A stretch of 53,880 nt of DNA from Clostridium sp. Marseille-P2415. Its GTDB lineage: Bacteria; Bacillota; Clostridia; Lachnospirales; Lachnospiraceae. The notes under the pieces are model-generated. The model was not told where the DNA came from and made no database searches. It saw only the letters and a list, made by a program, of their open reading frames with translations. Location of the stretch: positions 2,097,567 to 2,151,446 of the forward strand of contig NZ_LT732526.1 in assembly GCF_900155545.1 (NCBI RefSeq). The letters run 5' to 3'. The translations under genes and the position numbers were made by a program. Below are positions 43,102 to 52,108 of the stretch, in pieces. The stretch's first letter is position 1; each line of letters opens with the position of its first letter.

Positions 43102-44193
43102 TCATTTTTGAACTTCAATGATCTTATACAGCAAAGCTTCCAAACCCGGGGTAAAGCTAACCCGTACGATATCTGTGTCTTCCCGGGCTTCGGCCTCTTC
43201 CTCCGGCGTCATCTCAATAACAGTAACTCCTAAATCGTTCAGTTGCTTACGAAGTGTTTCCTCTTCCGTCACAATCGCGTTCTTATTCCATTCAGATGCC
43301 ATCCTTCCGGCTTCCATCAGGATGTTCTTGTCTTCATCACTTAAAGCATTCCACTTTTCTTCTGCCATCAGCACGATGCCTGGGCTGAATACATGTTCGC
43401 TTAATAAGTAATAAGGAGCAACCTCATAAAATCTATTCGAAATATATGCCGGTAACGGGTTTTCCGCGCCATCTACAGCCCCAGTCTGCAAAGAACCGTA
43501 AAGCTCGCCGTAAGGCATAGGTATGGGTTCTGCGCCAAAAGCAGATATGGTATCCATCATCAGAACTGATTCCGGAACACGGATTCTCTTATTCTTAATG
43601 TCGTCTAATCCGTTAATTTCCTTTGTAGTAAACAGATTGCGTGCGCCTTCATCCGTATAGAATAATCCGACCATTCCGGCGCCTATCTCAGCCCCTTCCG
43701 ATAAAAATGCCTGTCCAAGGTCCTCATTTTCCAGAACCTTCCACATACCCTCACGGCTATTAAAAATGTATGGAAGACCAAACATATTGAGCTTTTGAAA
43801 TCCATAACCGGTTAAAGCGTTGGTATTTCCCCTGTACATATCGATGGTTCCTCCGCCCTTCTGTAATGTTTGCAGAGAGGTTCTTTCATCACCCAGGGCA
43901 GCACTGGGATATACTTCGATCTTAATGCGTCCGTTGGACAATTCATCCACGTACTCCGCAAATTTGTAACCTACTCTGGTAATGATATTGTCATCACCAT
44001 TTACCTCCCCGTACTTAAAAATCAGTTCCGGCTCTGCGGAATCGGATCTTGCTGCAGATGCCGATGCCTGTGCCGCAGCCGCTTCCTTCGTCTCCGCTGA
44101 CGGTGCTTCGGTTGTTACCCTGTCAGCAGCTCCACAGCCTGCCAGGCTCACAGCCATAGCGGATATGAGTATCAAAGCCAGTGATTTTTTCAT
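43102..44193 (-). CDS. TRAP transporter solute-binding lipoprotein (DctP family)
   Basis: 363 residues; AGGAGGAAC before ATG 44193. Lipoprotein signal peptide with lipobox SLAGC (Cys at residue 20) and a Ser/Ala/Glu linker, then a DctP fold: NGRIKIEVYPSAALGDE, KNKRIRVPESVLM (the conserved substrate-carboxylate Arg) and GAVDGAENPLPAY. Binds small organic acids outside the cell. The membrane subunits DctQ/DctM are absent on both sides, so the receptor is an orphan. It may serve another TRAP system or feed the CitA-type sensor nearby. Confidence 0.93.
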   Translation of the reverse strand: MKKSLALILISAMAVSLAGCGAADRVTTEAPSAETKEAAAAQASASAARSDSAEPELIFKYGEVNGDDNIITRVGYKFAEYVDELSNGRIKIEVYPSAALGDERTSLQTLQKGGGTIDMYRGNTNALTGYGFQKLNMFGLPYIFNSREGMWKVLENEDLGQAFLSEGAEIGAGMVGLFYTDEGARNLFTTKEINGLDDIKNKRIRVPESVLMMDTISAFGAEPIPMPYGELYGSLQTGAVDGAENPLPAYISNRFYEVAPYYLLSEHVFSPGIVLMAEEKWNALSDEDKNILMEAGRMASEWNKNAIVTEEETLRKQLNDLGVTVIEMTPEEEAEAREDTDIVRVSFTPGLEALLYKIIEVQK

Positions 44194-44390
44194 GATTGTT
44201 CCTCCTGAATCGTAATAAAATATGGTTTATCCCAGTTCCTGTGACCGGAAAGACCATGTCGCCGCGCATAATGCGGGAAATTGTATTTTTATTATACCCA
44301 GAAATGAAAATTTATTATTACGATTATAAAAGAAGAATCATTTTATATAATGTGATTGGTGAGGCTGGCTCAGGGTAACGTAAATAATTT

Positions 44391-46229
44391 TCAAACAAAA
44401 TTAATGATCTCCAAAAACCTCTCCCCATACTTTTCAAACTTAAATTCTCCAACCCCGGACACTGAAAGCATGTCCTTTTTCGTCTTCGGCTTTGTCACAG
44501 ACATATGTACCAGTGTCTTGTCAGAAAATACAATATAAGGCGGTACTTTTTCCTCTCTGGCGATCTCCAGTCTCAGCGTCCTCAGCTTTTCAAACAGCGC
44601 CTCGTCAGCTTCCGTTAACTCCACTGCAGCTGCATTGGATTTCTTTGATTTCTTACTGCCCTTTTCTTTTGCCGCAGGTTCCTGTTCCTTGGCCATCTTC
44701 ATGAATATAGCCTCATCCTCTTCCAGCACTGCCATGGACTTCCCGGTCAGCTTTACAACGGCATATTCATCATTGGTCACCGCAAGGTAATCATTAAGGA
44801 ATAAGTGATTCATCACCTGCCGCAGCTTATAGACCGGCACCTTAGCCAGAACACCGTAATGGGGATTCTCATCCATCCGGTAGTTTCGGATCTTTGCCGT
44901 ATTAGCCCCATGGACCGTATCAATGATAACCGTAGTTCCATACCGCTGCCTGCTTGTCTCTATACAGCCGATCAGTTCTTTTGCAATATCCGTCACATCA
45001 ACAGTCTCAAACTGGCTTAAACAGTTGGAACAATTCCCGCAGTAATTCTCCCCATACACTCCAAAGTACCGCAGAATGTAATCCCTGAGACATTCGTTGG
45101 TAAAACAGTAGTAGGTCATCTTTTTCAGCCGTTCCCGATCCCGTTCCATAACGATCCGGCGGGTAAGCGGATCCAGCTCCTGGTTGTCCTGATTGTTGTC
45201 AATAAACATCTGATTGGTCACTACATCCTGGCCGCTGTAAAGCAGGATGCATTCTCCAGGTTCCCCGTCTCTGGAGCATCTTCCTACCTCCTGATAGTAG
45301 GATTCCAGGTTCTTCGGCATGTTATAATGGATGACAAAGCGCACGTTGGATTTATCGATTCCCATGCCGAATGCATTGGTTGCCACCATGATCTGGCTTC
45401 TGTCATATATAAAATCATCCTGGTTCTTCCGCCGCTCTGCGTCACTTAACCCTGCATGGTATCTGGTAGCCGAAAATCCGTCCCGGTTCAGCTTGTCACA
45501 GACCTCCTCCACCAGCTTTCTGGTCAGGCAGTAAATGATTCCGCACTGATCCGGATGGCACTCCACATAATTCCTCAAAGTGGCATACTTATCCTTCGGG
45601 GATTGGACGCCTAAATAAAGGTTGGGCCTGTCATAGCCGGTAGTTACTACCGCAGGCTCCCGAAGCATGAGAATATCGATGACATCCTCCCGGACTTCTT
45701 TTGTTGCGGTAGCTGTAAAAGCGCTGATGACCGGACGTTTGGGAAGCTTATCAATGAAATCTATGATTTTTAAATAGCTGGGCCTGAAATCCTGTCCCCA
45801 CTGAGAGACACAGTGAGCCTCATCCACTGCTACCATGGATATCTTCGAATGCAATGCAAAATCCAGAAAATCATCCGTCACAAGACGCTCCGGAGCTACA
45901 TAAATAATGGGGTATCGCCCTTCCCGTGCATAGGACAGGGCCTTATAATACTGACTCGCAGTCAAAGAACTGTTAAGATATGCGGCGTGAATGCCTGCCT
46001 GATTGAGAGTTGCCACCTGATCTTTCATCAGGGAAATCAGAGGGGAAATGACCAGTGTGATTCCCTCCATCATGAGAGCCGGAATCTGAAAGCACAGGGA
46101 CTTTCCGGAACCGGTCGGCATGATTCCAAGGGCATCTTTACCGGACAGAATGCTGTCGATGAGCATTTCCTGCCCCTCCCGGAAACTGTCGTAACCGAAA
46201 TAGTGCTTTAATGCTTGAAATTTGTCCAT
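44391..46229 (-). CDS. recQ: RecQ-family ATP-dependent DNA helicase
   Basis: 612 residues from ATG 46229 ([13 protein letters not shown]); an in-frame ATG at 46256 is possible. An extended -10 (TGGTATAAT) sits only ~10 nt before the upper ATG, which would make it nearly leaderless, while AAGGAG is 16 nt from the lower one, so the start is uncertain. Motifs: [60 protein letters not shown], the zinc cluster CGNCSNC and a C-terminal HRDC domain (~535-612, [16 protein letters not shown]). Acts in recombination and fork repair. Confidence 0.95.
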   Translation of the reverse strand: MDKFQALKHYFGYDSFREGQEMLIDSILSGKDALGIMPTGSGKSLCFQIPALMMEGITLVISPLISLMKDQVATLNQAGIHAAYLNSSLTASQYYKALSYAREGRYPIIYVAPERLVTDDFLDFALHSKISMVAVDEAHCVSQWGQDFRPSYLKIIDFIDKLPKRPVISAFTATATKEVREDVIDILMLREPAVVTTGYDRPNLYLGVQSPKDKYATLRNYVECHPDQCGIIYCLTRKLVEEVCDKLNRDGFSATRYHAGLSDAERRKNQDDFIYDRSQIMVATNAFGMGIDKSNVRFVIHYNMPKNLESYYQEVGRCSRDGEPGECILLYSGQDVVTNQMFIDNNQDNQELDPLTRRIVMERDRERLKKMTYYCFTNECLRDYILRYFGVYGENYCGNCSNCLSQFETVDVTDIAKELIGCIETSRQRYGTTVIIDTVHGANTAKIRNYRMDENPHYGVLAKVPVYKLRQVMNHLFLNDYLAVTNDEYAVVKLTGKSMAVLEEDEAIFMKMAKEQEPAAKEKGSKKSKKSNAAAVELTEADEALFEKLRTLRLEIAREEKVPPYIVFSDKTLVHMSVTKPKTKKDMLSVSGVGEFKFEKYGERFLEIINFV

Positions 46230-46420
46230 ATAACGTTTATTTCTGCTCCTTATCATTTGCTTTTCCCATATTATACCACTCTGCTTTCAAATATTCCACA
46301 CCCAATGCAGACTTTATATAATTTTTATTTATTAAAAACGGGAAATCTCTCATAGCTGTCCTGAATTAATGAACCTGTTTTCCGCGCTTAAAAGCCGGGT
46401 AATGATATGCTCTACCGTAA

Positions 46421-46472
46421 AAGGGCGTATGATAATCCAACTATAAAAGTCAGATTAATAATACGCCCTTTT
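46421..46472. terminator. terminator hairpin between recQ and a small membrane-protein gene
   Basis: AAGGGCGTAT pairs with ATACGCCCTT; T-rich on both strands. The rest of 46257-46612 holds no gene that I can support. Confidence 0.75.
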
Positions 46473-46612
46473 TATAAATCACTATATGTTTACTTCTTTC
46501 TTTATATTATTTAAAACCACACTTCTTCATTCCCCTGACCGTATTTCCATTGTCAATCTTATTTATATTTTATTCAGCCACTTGGAAACCGGGTGTATTC
46601 CATTGGTCCGTA

Positions 46613-46804
46613 TTAAAATTCACTCATCATAATGAATGCTACAAACAGACCGCAAAGCAGAACAAAGCCACCCGCAACTTTAACTAAAATTTTCGACTTA
46701 GCGGCTGGAAAAATCGACTGAAATTTCTCATATGGCATAAATAGAAGAAACATACCTATCGCACAAACAAGAATAATCTTCAAAATATTAATTGCATTTC
46801 TCAT
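46613..46804 (-). CDS. small two-helix membrane protein (63 aa)
   Basis: AGGAGG lies 11 nt before the ATG. Two hydrophobic helices (IIKIIL... region residues ~7-24 and VAGGFVLLCGLFVAFIMM at ~44-61) are joined by a basic, Pro-containing loop (FPAAKSKILVK). Single gene followed by a terminator. No family recognised; could be a peptide toxin-like or membrane-stress protein. Confidence 0.6.
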   Translation of the reverse strand: MRNAINILKIILVCAIGMFLLFMPYEKFQSIFPAAKSKILVKVAGGFVLLCGLFVAFIMMSEF

Positions 46805-47258
46805 ACTGTCTTAATCCTCCTAAATAATTCAAGTGTTTTTCCTTGTTTTTCAAGGCTTTTGAATCTGGTTTTCTGCCAATTCCTGCAATTTATTTGTGAT
46901 AAACCTGACTTATATATGTAATTCATATTTCATTAAATGCAGCAGTTATAAAATAAAATTTATACCATTTTCTATCTTTCGGCCCTGATTACAAACACTT
47001 AATATAATACTGCAAAATTCGACATAAATTTTATCATGTAACAATTAACCGTTTATTTGTAACTTTTGGTAACTCCCAGAATAATGTGAGCCGAATTTTT
47101 ACCTTTTGAAAGTCTTCAGAATTCTGTTTTATGATTTGCTTTTGATCAAATCTGCCCCGGCCGTTTAATATTTTAATTGAACAAATTCATGAAACTGGAT
47201 TATACAAACTTCGGCCTTTCACTGAGCGTTTGGCTATGATCATGCTTGAGTCATAAAA
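46805..47258. other. 454-nt gene-free AT-rich region
   Basis: No reading frame with a ribosome binding site and no strong repeat seen on either strand. It may hold the promoter of the 63-aa gene. Confidence 0.5.
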
Positions 47259-47300
47259 GTACAAGACGCTGAAATCTTAATAGAATGCAACGTCTTGTAC
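47259..47300 (-). terminator. terminator of the Xre/DUF3169 operon
   Basis: GTACAAGACG pairs exactly with CGTCTTGTAC; leftward it is followed by TTTTATG. It lies 24 nt after the stop at 47324. Confidence 0.85.
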
Positions 47301-47323
47301 GGTATCAAATTTATATTTGATTA

Positions 47324-48115
47324 TTATTTTAATGAATTTTTTGACTGACGAATCGCTTCCATACAGTAACTGGATACCTGAACAAGCCATATAACCGTAA
47401 TTACAGTAACAGGCATCAGACCAAAATTCCAGATATTTGCTCCAATCACACAAAATAACCATAATATCAGACAGGTTACAGTCACAGCTTGAAAGGACCT
47501 GTATGCGGATTTATAAATTGTCATCCGTTCTGCCTCATCACAGCTTTCCTCCCATTTTTTTGCAAACTTTTGATCAAATACACTTCCCTGTTTTTCAGGA
47601 TTGATTTCCTTTTCAAAATTAACAATCTTTTGCTGCGCTATAATGGTACAAACTATTGCAGCTAAGAATCCTGTAAACCAGCATATCTTATCCGCTCTGC
47701 TTAAATACTCAGAAGCATCATAGATATTAATATAGAAGCCTACGGAAAAAAAGAAAAACGATAATACAAGTAATATAGAGGTAAACCATAGTGCATAGCT
47801 TAAATTAATTTCAACCTGATTGATTTCCCCTTCGCTTTCTCCATCCCATGCCTGATAGAGTTTACGGCTTTTTTTATAAAGATAAATAACTGGGAGCATC
47901 AATACAATTGTGATAACAATATTAGCAACCGGATAAAATCTCTCTAAAAAAACCAGCAAATTCCCGGCTATCCATTCAGCGGCATTTCCCTCCAGAATAT
48001 TGGATAAAAAACCAATGATTAAACCAACGAGCAACGCAATTATCATAATAATGATGTACTTATGCAGAGCCCTTTTATCTTCTGTTCTGATCTCACGAAT
48101 TTTTTCATTGTTCAC
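47324..48115 (-). CDS. DUF3169-like membrane protein paired with an Xre regulator
   Basis: 263 residues from GTG 48115, 9 nt after GAGGAGG; in-frame ATGs at 48145 and 48133 lie before that site. About six hydrophobic helices (YIIIMIIALLVGLIIGFL, VITIVLMLPVIYLY, WFTSILLVLSFFFFSVGF, then IVCTI, TCLILWLFCVIGA and TVITVIWLVQ), with a cytoplasmic loop containing EINPEKQGSVFDQKFAKKW. That layout matches DUF3169 proteins, which in Clostridia commonly follow a small Xre gene. Overlaps that gene by 11 nt. Role unknown; control of the regulator through the membrane is one possibility. Confidence 0.8.
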   Translation of the reverse strand: MNNEKIREIRTEDKRALHKYIIIMIIALLVGLIIGFLSNILEGNAAEWIAGNLLVFLERFYPVANIVITIVLMLPVIYLYKKSRKLYQAWDGESEGEINQVEINLSYALWFTSILLVLSFFFFSVGFYINIYDASEYLSRADKICWFTGFLAAIVCTIIAQQKIVNFEKEINPEKQGSVFDQKFAKKWEESCDEAERMTIYKSAYRSFQAVTVTCLILWLFCVIGANIWNFGLMPVTVITVIWLVQVSSYCMEAIRQSKNSLK

Positions 48116-48323
48116 CTGACTTTTCCTCCTCATAATGAAATACATCCTCTACTGCAACGTCAAAAACCTTTGCTATTTTAAGCGCTAATGTCACAGACGG
48201 AGAATAATCGCCACGCTCAATCTGGCTGATTGTTTGTCTTGATACTCCGACCAGTCTTCCCATTTCATATTGGTTTATCTTAAGATTTGACCGGTATTCC
48301 TTTAAATGATTGTATAATGGCAC
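48105..48323 (-). CDS. small Xre-family regulator
   Basis: 72 residues, GTG start after GGAGAGG. Almost entirely helix-turn-helix: LKINQYEMGRLVGVSRQTISQIERGDYSPSV is in the family's standard position. The C-terminal VFDAVEDVFHYE-like tail is that of the immR/YozG group paired with membrane proteins. Two TTGACAAC..GTTGTCAA palindromes in its own promoter make it a likely autorepressor. Confidence 0.9.
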   Translation of the reverse strand: MPLYNHLKEYRSNLKINQYEMGRLVGVSRQTISQIERGDYSPSVTLALKIAKVFDVAVEDVFHYEEEKSGEQ

Positions 48324-48354
48324 ATTGACCTCTCCTTATGAAATGTATTAGTAT

Positions 48355-48374
48355 TTGACAACTATTCTTGTCAT
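48355..48374. promoter_or_regulatory. second operator of the Xre gene
   Basis: TTGACAACTATTCTTGTCAT, the same sequence as the upstream 20-bp palindrome with three changes. It lies just downstream of the predicted transcription start, where binding would block elongation. Confidence 0.7.
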
Positions 48375-48383
48375 TACTGTCTT

Positions 48384-48412
48384 ATTATACCATTGACAAC
48401 TATAGTTGTCAA
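48384..48412 (-). promoter_or_regulatory. sigma-A promoter overlapped by a perfect 20-bp palindrome
   Basis: Minus strand TTGACA (48412-48407), 17-nt spacer, TATAAT (48389-48384). The perfect palindrome TTGACAACTATAGTTGTCAA (48393-48412) covers the -35 box and most of the spacer, so binding of the small Xre protein would exclude RNA polymerase. Confidence 0.85.
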
Positions 48413-48436
48413 TAGGTGTGATGGGAGGGTTTACTA

Positions 48437-48563
48437 TGAACCATGGAGCAAAAATGATGCAGGTTAAAGAGCCGGGGTCAAAAACTTCCCCGGCTCCGCT
48501 TACATCAGCCTGCAACCCGGACTGAGAGGATTTTTACATCAGAGTCGGATTCCTGGCATTGGA
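48437..48563. repeat. ~127-bp repeat, copy 1 (3' end of a small gene plus terminator)
   Basis: Nearly the same sequence as 52929-53056, running from TGAACCATG to GGCATTGGA, mostly identical with scattered substitutions. On the minus strand it encodes the tail CQESDSDVKILSVRVAG-stop and then a hairpin AGCCGGGG..CCCCGGCT. The two copies flank the kinase and MarR-MFS cassettes. Confidence 0.85.
48470..48495 (-). terminator. terminator of the viroplasmin-like small gene
   Basis: AGCCGGGG pairs exactly with CCCCGGCT (10-nt loop), 10 nt downstream of the minus-strand stop; followed leftward by CTTTAACC. A matching hairpin lies at 52963-52988 in the second copy. Confidence 0.7.
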
Positions 48564-48723
48564 AGTAATCCAGTGACCTTGAGTGTCTCCGTAACCATTC
48601 GTTCGCTTCTTCAAACGTTGCATACTTCTGATACTTTGGGTATGGGTAAATCGCTAAAATGGTATTTAGCTCTCTCTGCATTTTACATATAGTCTATATA
48701 CCATTAGCTGCTACCGCAAACAT
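48505..48723 (-). pseudogene. small viroplasmin/RNase H1 N-terminus-like gene, interrupted by an in-frame TAG
   Basis: Read from ATG 48723 (GGAGGGA upstream) the frame gives MFAVAANGI, then TAG at 48696-48694, then TICKMQRELNTIL and continues in the same frame to TGA 48505: YPYPKYQKYATFEEANEWLR and the tail SVRVAG. The pattern G-I-Y-(17-19)-Y-P-x-x-K-Y-x-x-F/Y-x-T-F-E-E-A-x-x-W-L is that of the caulimovirus-viroplasmin-like domain found at the N terminus of RNase H1. The stop replaces the Tyr of GIY. Reinitiation at ATG 48681 would give 58 residues. The total intact length would be 72 residues. Confidence 0.6.
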
Positions 48724-48843
48724 GCTCCCTCCATATCTTTGTATTAAAAAAGCACCATGAAAATACACGGTACCCTTTTAAACATTATTAATTAACAACA
48801 CTAGAAGCTCATACGTCAGCGCATTGTTTTATCATTCTATAAA

Positions 48844-49641
48844 TTAGTTGCTGTTCAGCTTTATTAATCTTGTCACATTAGGTAACCATTCGGTTAATAT
48901 TGTTTCTTTACTCTTAATCACATTCTCCGGATAAAACTCTCTGACACGGTACAGTTCTTTCTTTAAAGAACTTAAATCTATACCACTTAAATCAAATGGG
49001 CATACCCGTATTTCAGAATACCAACGCACAGCATCAGCAACACCTATATCAAATGGTTGCAACCTAACATTGGCTATGATCTTCTCCATGTTATCAAAAT
49101 CAACATTGTTATGAAAAGCCAACCAACTATTTCCAAAGTCAAAATAAGGAGATAATCTGGTACCCTCGATGTCCATAATCAACACTAGGTTTCCTAAATG
49201 TCTGTCATCATTCAAATTAATCAAATCTTCCCATAAAAGATTAATTATATAATCTTTCGCATCCGCAATACCCGCGCTTTCCAGATAGTGGACTAATTCG
49301 TTAAACATCTTATTGAATTCAGTCTCGTTTGGATTACTCGCATTCACAATATCTAAGAGCTCAGAAACGTTCCTGTCACATGCCAGGTTTACCAAGCTTA
49401 CCTGATTGATACCCGCAGGAGTAAAGTTTCGGCTTCTTACTACTGCCACGCTTCTTTCATTCTCTTTTTCCACAATTTCATATTCTAGATGTCTCAAAGA
49501 CCTCAGCTGAACAGACAACTTATAGGCCAGATACTCTGATAAGCTATGGTATACCTCTGGTCTACGTAATACATCGAACTTGTATACGTAACCACCAGAC
49601 ACTTCTTTATCCTGCACACCATCCGGCAATGAACTACTCAT
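48844..49641 (-). CDS. HipA/CtkA-like protein kinase
   Basis: 265 residues; GGAGGTGG 6 nt before ATG 49641. The kinase core is recognised from NLNDDRHLGNLVLI (catalytic Asp with the N-D-R-H-x-x-N loop) and SPYFDFGNSW (metal-binding Asp), as in HipA and the stand-alone CtkA family. The N-terminal third is shorter than in full HipA (about 440 residues), so the N-subdomain is missing. Members phosphorylate aminoacyl-tRNA synthetases or other proteins and act as toxins. Overlaps the partner gene upstream by 8 nt. Confidence 0.78.
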   Translation of the reverse strand: MSSSLPDGVQDKEVSGGYVYKFDVLRRPEVYHSLSEYLAYKLSVQLRSLRHLEYEIVEKENERSVAVVRSRNFTPAGINQVSLVNLACDRNVSELLDIVNASNPNETEFNKMFNELVHYLESAGIADAKDYIINLLWEDLINLNDDRHLGNLVLIMDIEGTRLSPYFDFGNSWLAFHNNVDFDNMEKIIANVRLQPFDIGVADAVRWYSEIRVCPFDLSGIDLSSLKKELYRVREFYPENVIKSKETILTEWLPNVTRLIKLNSN

Positions 49642-49981
49642 TTACTACCACCTCCAAAGTAATGCAGTCTATCGGAGTTTTCGTTCCGGTCTTATTTATA
49701 TAACCTACCCAGTCATTCACATCGGCTAAACGAAGCAGGTCAGGACTAAGCCTCTTCCTGTCTCGTTCTAGTGGAAGTCTCCGAAGTAACTGCACTTCAA
49801 CCTTTTGAGCGGATAAGACAGAGCCGTCTGGCATCGGATACATCAAATCATTTTTTATGTACTTCAATGCTACGGCTTTATAGTGGTTTCCTGATTTCAC
49901 ATATTTCATAATTCTTTCATTGTCTGCTAACCAGTATATTGTTATATCCTTTTCTTCAAGTAATTGACGACAGCTAAACAC
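49634..49981 (-). CDS. unknown 115-aa partner of the HipA-like kinase
   Basis: GTG start with GAGGAGG 7 nt upstream and a strong promoter. The sequence is alpha/beta-like (ITIYWLADNERIMKYV, KVEVQLLRRLPLERDRKRLS, WVGYINKTGTKTPIDC) with no helix-turn-helix. HipB-type antitoxins are helix-turn-helix proteins, so if this is an antitoxin it is of another kind; it could be analogous to HipS or to the missing HipA N-subdomain. It is translated first, and translationally coupled to the kinase, as antitoxins often are. Confidence 0.75.
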   Translation of the reverse strand: MFSCRQLLEEKDITIYWLADNERIMKYVKSGNHYKAVALKYIKNDLMYPMPDGSVLSAQKVEVQLLRRLPLERDRKRLSPDLLRLADVNDWVGYINKTGTKTPIDCITLEVVVNE

Positions 49982-50010
49982 AACAACTCCTCCTCTCCGA
50001 TATACTCTTG

Positions 50011-50038
50011 ATTATAGCATACGTAACAACTCTGTCAA
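50011..50038 (-). promoter_or_regulatory. promoter of the HipA-like operon
   Basis: Minus strand TTGACA (50038-50033), 16-nt spacer, TATAAT (50016-50011), 30 nt before the GTG start. Confidence 0.75.
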
Positions 50039-50211
50039 CGATTGACTTGCTTGAGTTTCCGCAGATTTATCCACAGCACCTTCACTTCATGGGTATTATA
50101 ATAAACAACTTTAAGAAAATGCCTAAAATACCGTTAGTCCCTTTCACTTATCTGTATTGCTTAGCCGTTTTGACTACTTATACAATGCAATAAAATATTT
50201 TAGACAGTATA

Positions 50212-50265
50212 TTGACAATTGAAAGAAACGGTGTTATAGTCCTTTTAGACAATATAATGTCTTAA
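50212..50265 (+). promoter_or_regulatory. MarR-gene promoter and operator
   Basis: TTGACA (50212-50217), 17-nt spacer, TATAGT (50235-50240). Directly downstream lies the near-palindrome TTAGACAATATAATGTCTTAA (50245-50265). A related half, TTTTAGACA, lies at 50198-50206 just before the -35. Two TTAGACA elements flanking the promoter suit autorepression by the MarR protein. Confidence 0.7.
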
Positions 50266-50283
50266 TGAAAGGAGTTGTATTAT

Positions 50284-50826
50284 ATGGATTTGCAACGGGA
50301 TTTATTTTTTTCACAGTACGCTCTTACAGCATTGTTTTCCGTAGCCAATAAACTGCAAGTACGGGGAGATCAATATTTGGGGGAGTTTACCATTCGCCAA
50401 ATGCTGGCAATATCGGCAATTATCCATGCACCTGATGGAAAAGCGACAATCAATCATATCGCACGAAAACTAGGGACTACCAAGCAAAGCGTGAAGCAGA
50501 TTGTTGATGTTATGGAAAAAAAGAAATATCTATCTGTCATGCCAAGCGAACGGGATAAACGTGCGGTTAATATCACTATTACAGCCGAGGGTGAGAAAGC
50601 TTTTAAAACGTGTTCAGAGAGCACAGATGTATTTTTAGCGGATATCTTCCATGATTTTACGACGGAAGATTTAGAATTATTGTGTACGTTTCTGAAAAAG
50701 CTGTATAGCTTCGACGGCGTAGCCCCAGAAAGTTTTAACGAAGACCACCCTAATACAAGCACAGCAGATGAAATACTAAGACACCATCAAAATTTCGTAA
50801 AAAGGAGAACCCATCATCATGAATAG
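50284..50826 (+). CDS. MarR-family transcriptional regulator
   Basis: 180 residues from ATG 50284 (AAAGGAG 9 nt upstream). Winged helix: INHIARKLGTTKQSVKQIVDVMEKKKYL, with the wing SERDKRAVNITITAEGEKAF. Its stop overlaps the transporter start by 8 nt, so it probably senses and controls the exporter's substrate. The His-rich C terminus (RTHHHE) is unusual but short. Confidence 0.92.
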   Translation: MDLQRDLFFSQYALTALFSVANKLQVRGDQYLGEFTIRQMLAISAIIHAPDGKATINHIARKLGTTKQSVKQIVDVMEKKKYLSVMPSERDKRAVNITITAEGEKAFKTCSESTDVFLADIFHDFTTEDLELLCTFLKKLYSFDGVAPESFNEDHPNTSTADEILRHHQNFVKRRTHHHE

Positions 50827-52108
50827 AAAAACTATATTATCAAAAGATTTTATACTTGTTATAATCGGCAGGATTGTTTCCGCATTCGGGAACCAAATAT
50901 TGAGGTATGCCCTTCCACTTTACTTGCTGATTCAGACAGGTTCATCCGCTTTATTCGGGTCAATTATGGCAGTCTCTTTTATCCCCATGCTTTTACTGTT
51001 CCCGGTCGGTGGCATTATAGCCGACCGCATGAATAAGCGGAATATTATGCTCGTTCTGGATTTTTGCACAGCAATCCTAATTGCTTTGTTTTGCTTACTG
51101 TCAGGAAAAATAGATATTGTTCCACTTATGACAATCACAATTATTATTTTGTATGGTATAGATGGAGTGGACAGACCAACAGTTAAAGCAAGCGTACCTG
51201 CGTTGGTAGAGCCTGAACATATTATGAAGGCAAACTCTATTGTAGATATGATTGATTCCGCAGCCAGTATGGCGGGGCCTGTAATCGGAGGGCTTTTGTT
51301 TTCCGTTTTTGGATTAACGCCTATTCTATATGTAAGTATCTTCTGTTTTTTCGTATCTGTGGTGCTGGATGCTTTTATCCACATTCCATTTGATAAGCAG
51401 GCGCCAACCGGTAACATATTTAAAACTGGCACGGATGACATGAAAGAAAGCTTTAGCTTTATGCTTAGGGAGCGACCTGTACTCTGGAAGGTATCTTTAA
51501 TATTTGCTTCATCCAACTTATTACTAACGACACTAATTACAATCGGACTTCCGGTTATAATCACGCAGCATTTAGGGTTCGACCCAGACACCGCCAATCG
51601 ATTATACGGTTACGCACAAGGCGGAGCTGCGGCAGGGGCAATATTGGGCGGTTTATTGGCTGGGGTGTTATCAAACAGGCTAAAATCAAAAGCATGTCCT
51701 ATACTGTTGATTGGGTGTTCTTTGTTCATACTCATAGGCGGGGTTGCGTTGCAAGCGCTGAGTGCGGGGATGAGCGTTTATCTTGTCTTGACCATTGGGT
51801 GCGGTTTGCTACTGACACTGCATACCTTATTCCAAATTCAGATTGTGAGCAGTTTGCAACTTTTAACGCCGATAAATTTAATCGGAAAGGTAATCTCTTG
51901 CTTTATGTGTGTTGCCATGTGTACAAATCCTCTAGGACAGTTCATTTATGGGCTTGTGTTTGAAAATATTGGAAGCAACGTATATTTTCCGTTCTATGTG
52001 GCAGGGGTGATTATGATAGTAATAAGCCTACTTACCCGCCGCATTTTCTATCAGATTGACCTTCAAATAAAAGAACAAATAAGAAAGCGGGTGGCTGATA
52101 GTGATTGA
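50819..52108 (+). CDS. major facilitator superfamily exporter
   Basis: 429 residues with about twelve TM helices. GGIIADRMNKRNIMLVLDF is the MFS loop 2-3 signature and VDRPTVKASVPALVEPEHIMKANSI follows the pattern of MFS_3/macrolide-efflux-like (Mef) and enterobactin-exporter-like proteins. No ABC partner. Cargo of an accessory region, coupled to MarR; drug or peptide efflux is the likely job, substrate unknown. Confidence 0.92.
   Translation: MNRKTILSKDFILVIIGRIVSAFGNQILRYALPLYLLIQTGSSALFGSIMAVSFIPMLLLFPVGGIIADRMNKRNIMLVLDFCTAILIALFCLLSGKIDIVPLMTITIIILYGIDGVDRPTVKASVPALVEPEHIMKANSIVDMIDSAASMAGPVIGGLLFSVFGLTPILYVSIFCFFVSVVLDAFIHIPFDKQAPTGNIFKTGTDDMKESFSFMLRERPVLWKVSLIFASSNLLLTTLITIGLPVIITQHLGFDPDTANRLYGYAQGGAAAGAILGGLLAGVLSNRLKSKACPILLIGCSLFILIGGVALQALSAGMSVYLVLTIGCGLLLTLHTLFQIQIVSSLQLLTPINLIGKVISCFMCVAMCTNPLGQFIYGLVFENIGSNVYFPFYVAGVIMIVISLLTRRIFYQIDLQIKEQIRKRVADSD

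Noticed and set aside
50932-51597. 221-codon minus-strand frame
   Set aside because: Antisense of the MFS exporter; no start signal, composition is that of a shadow.
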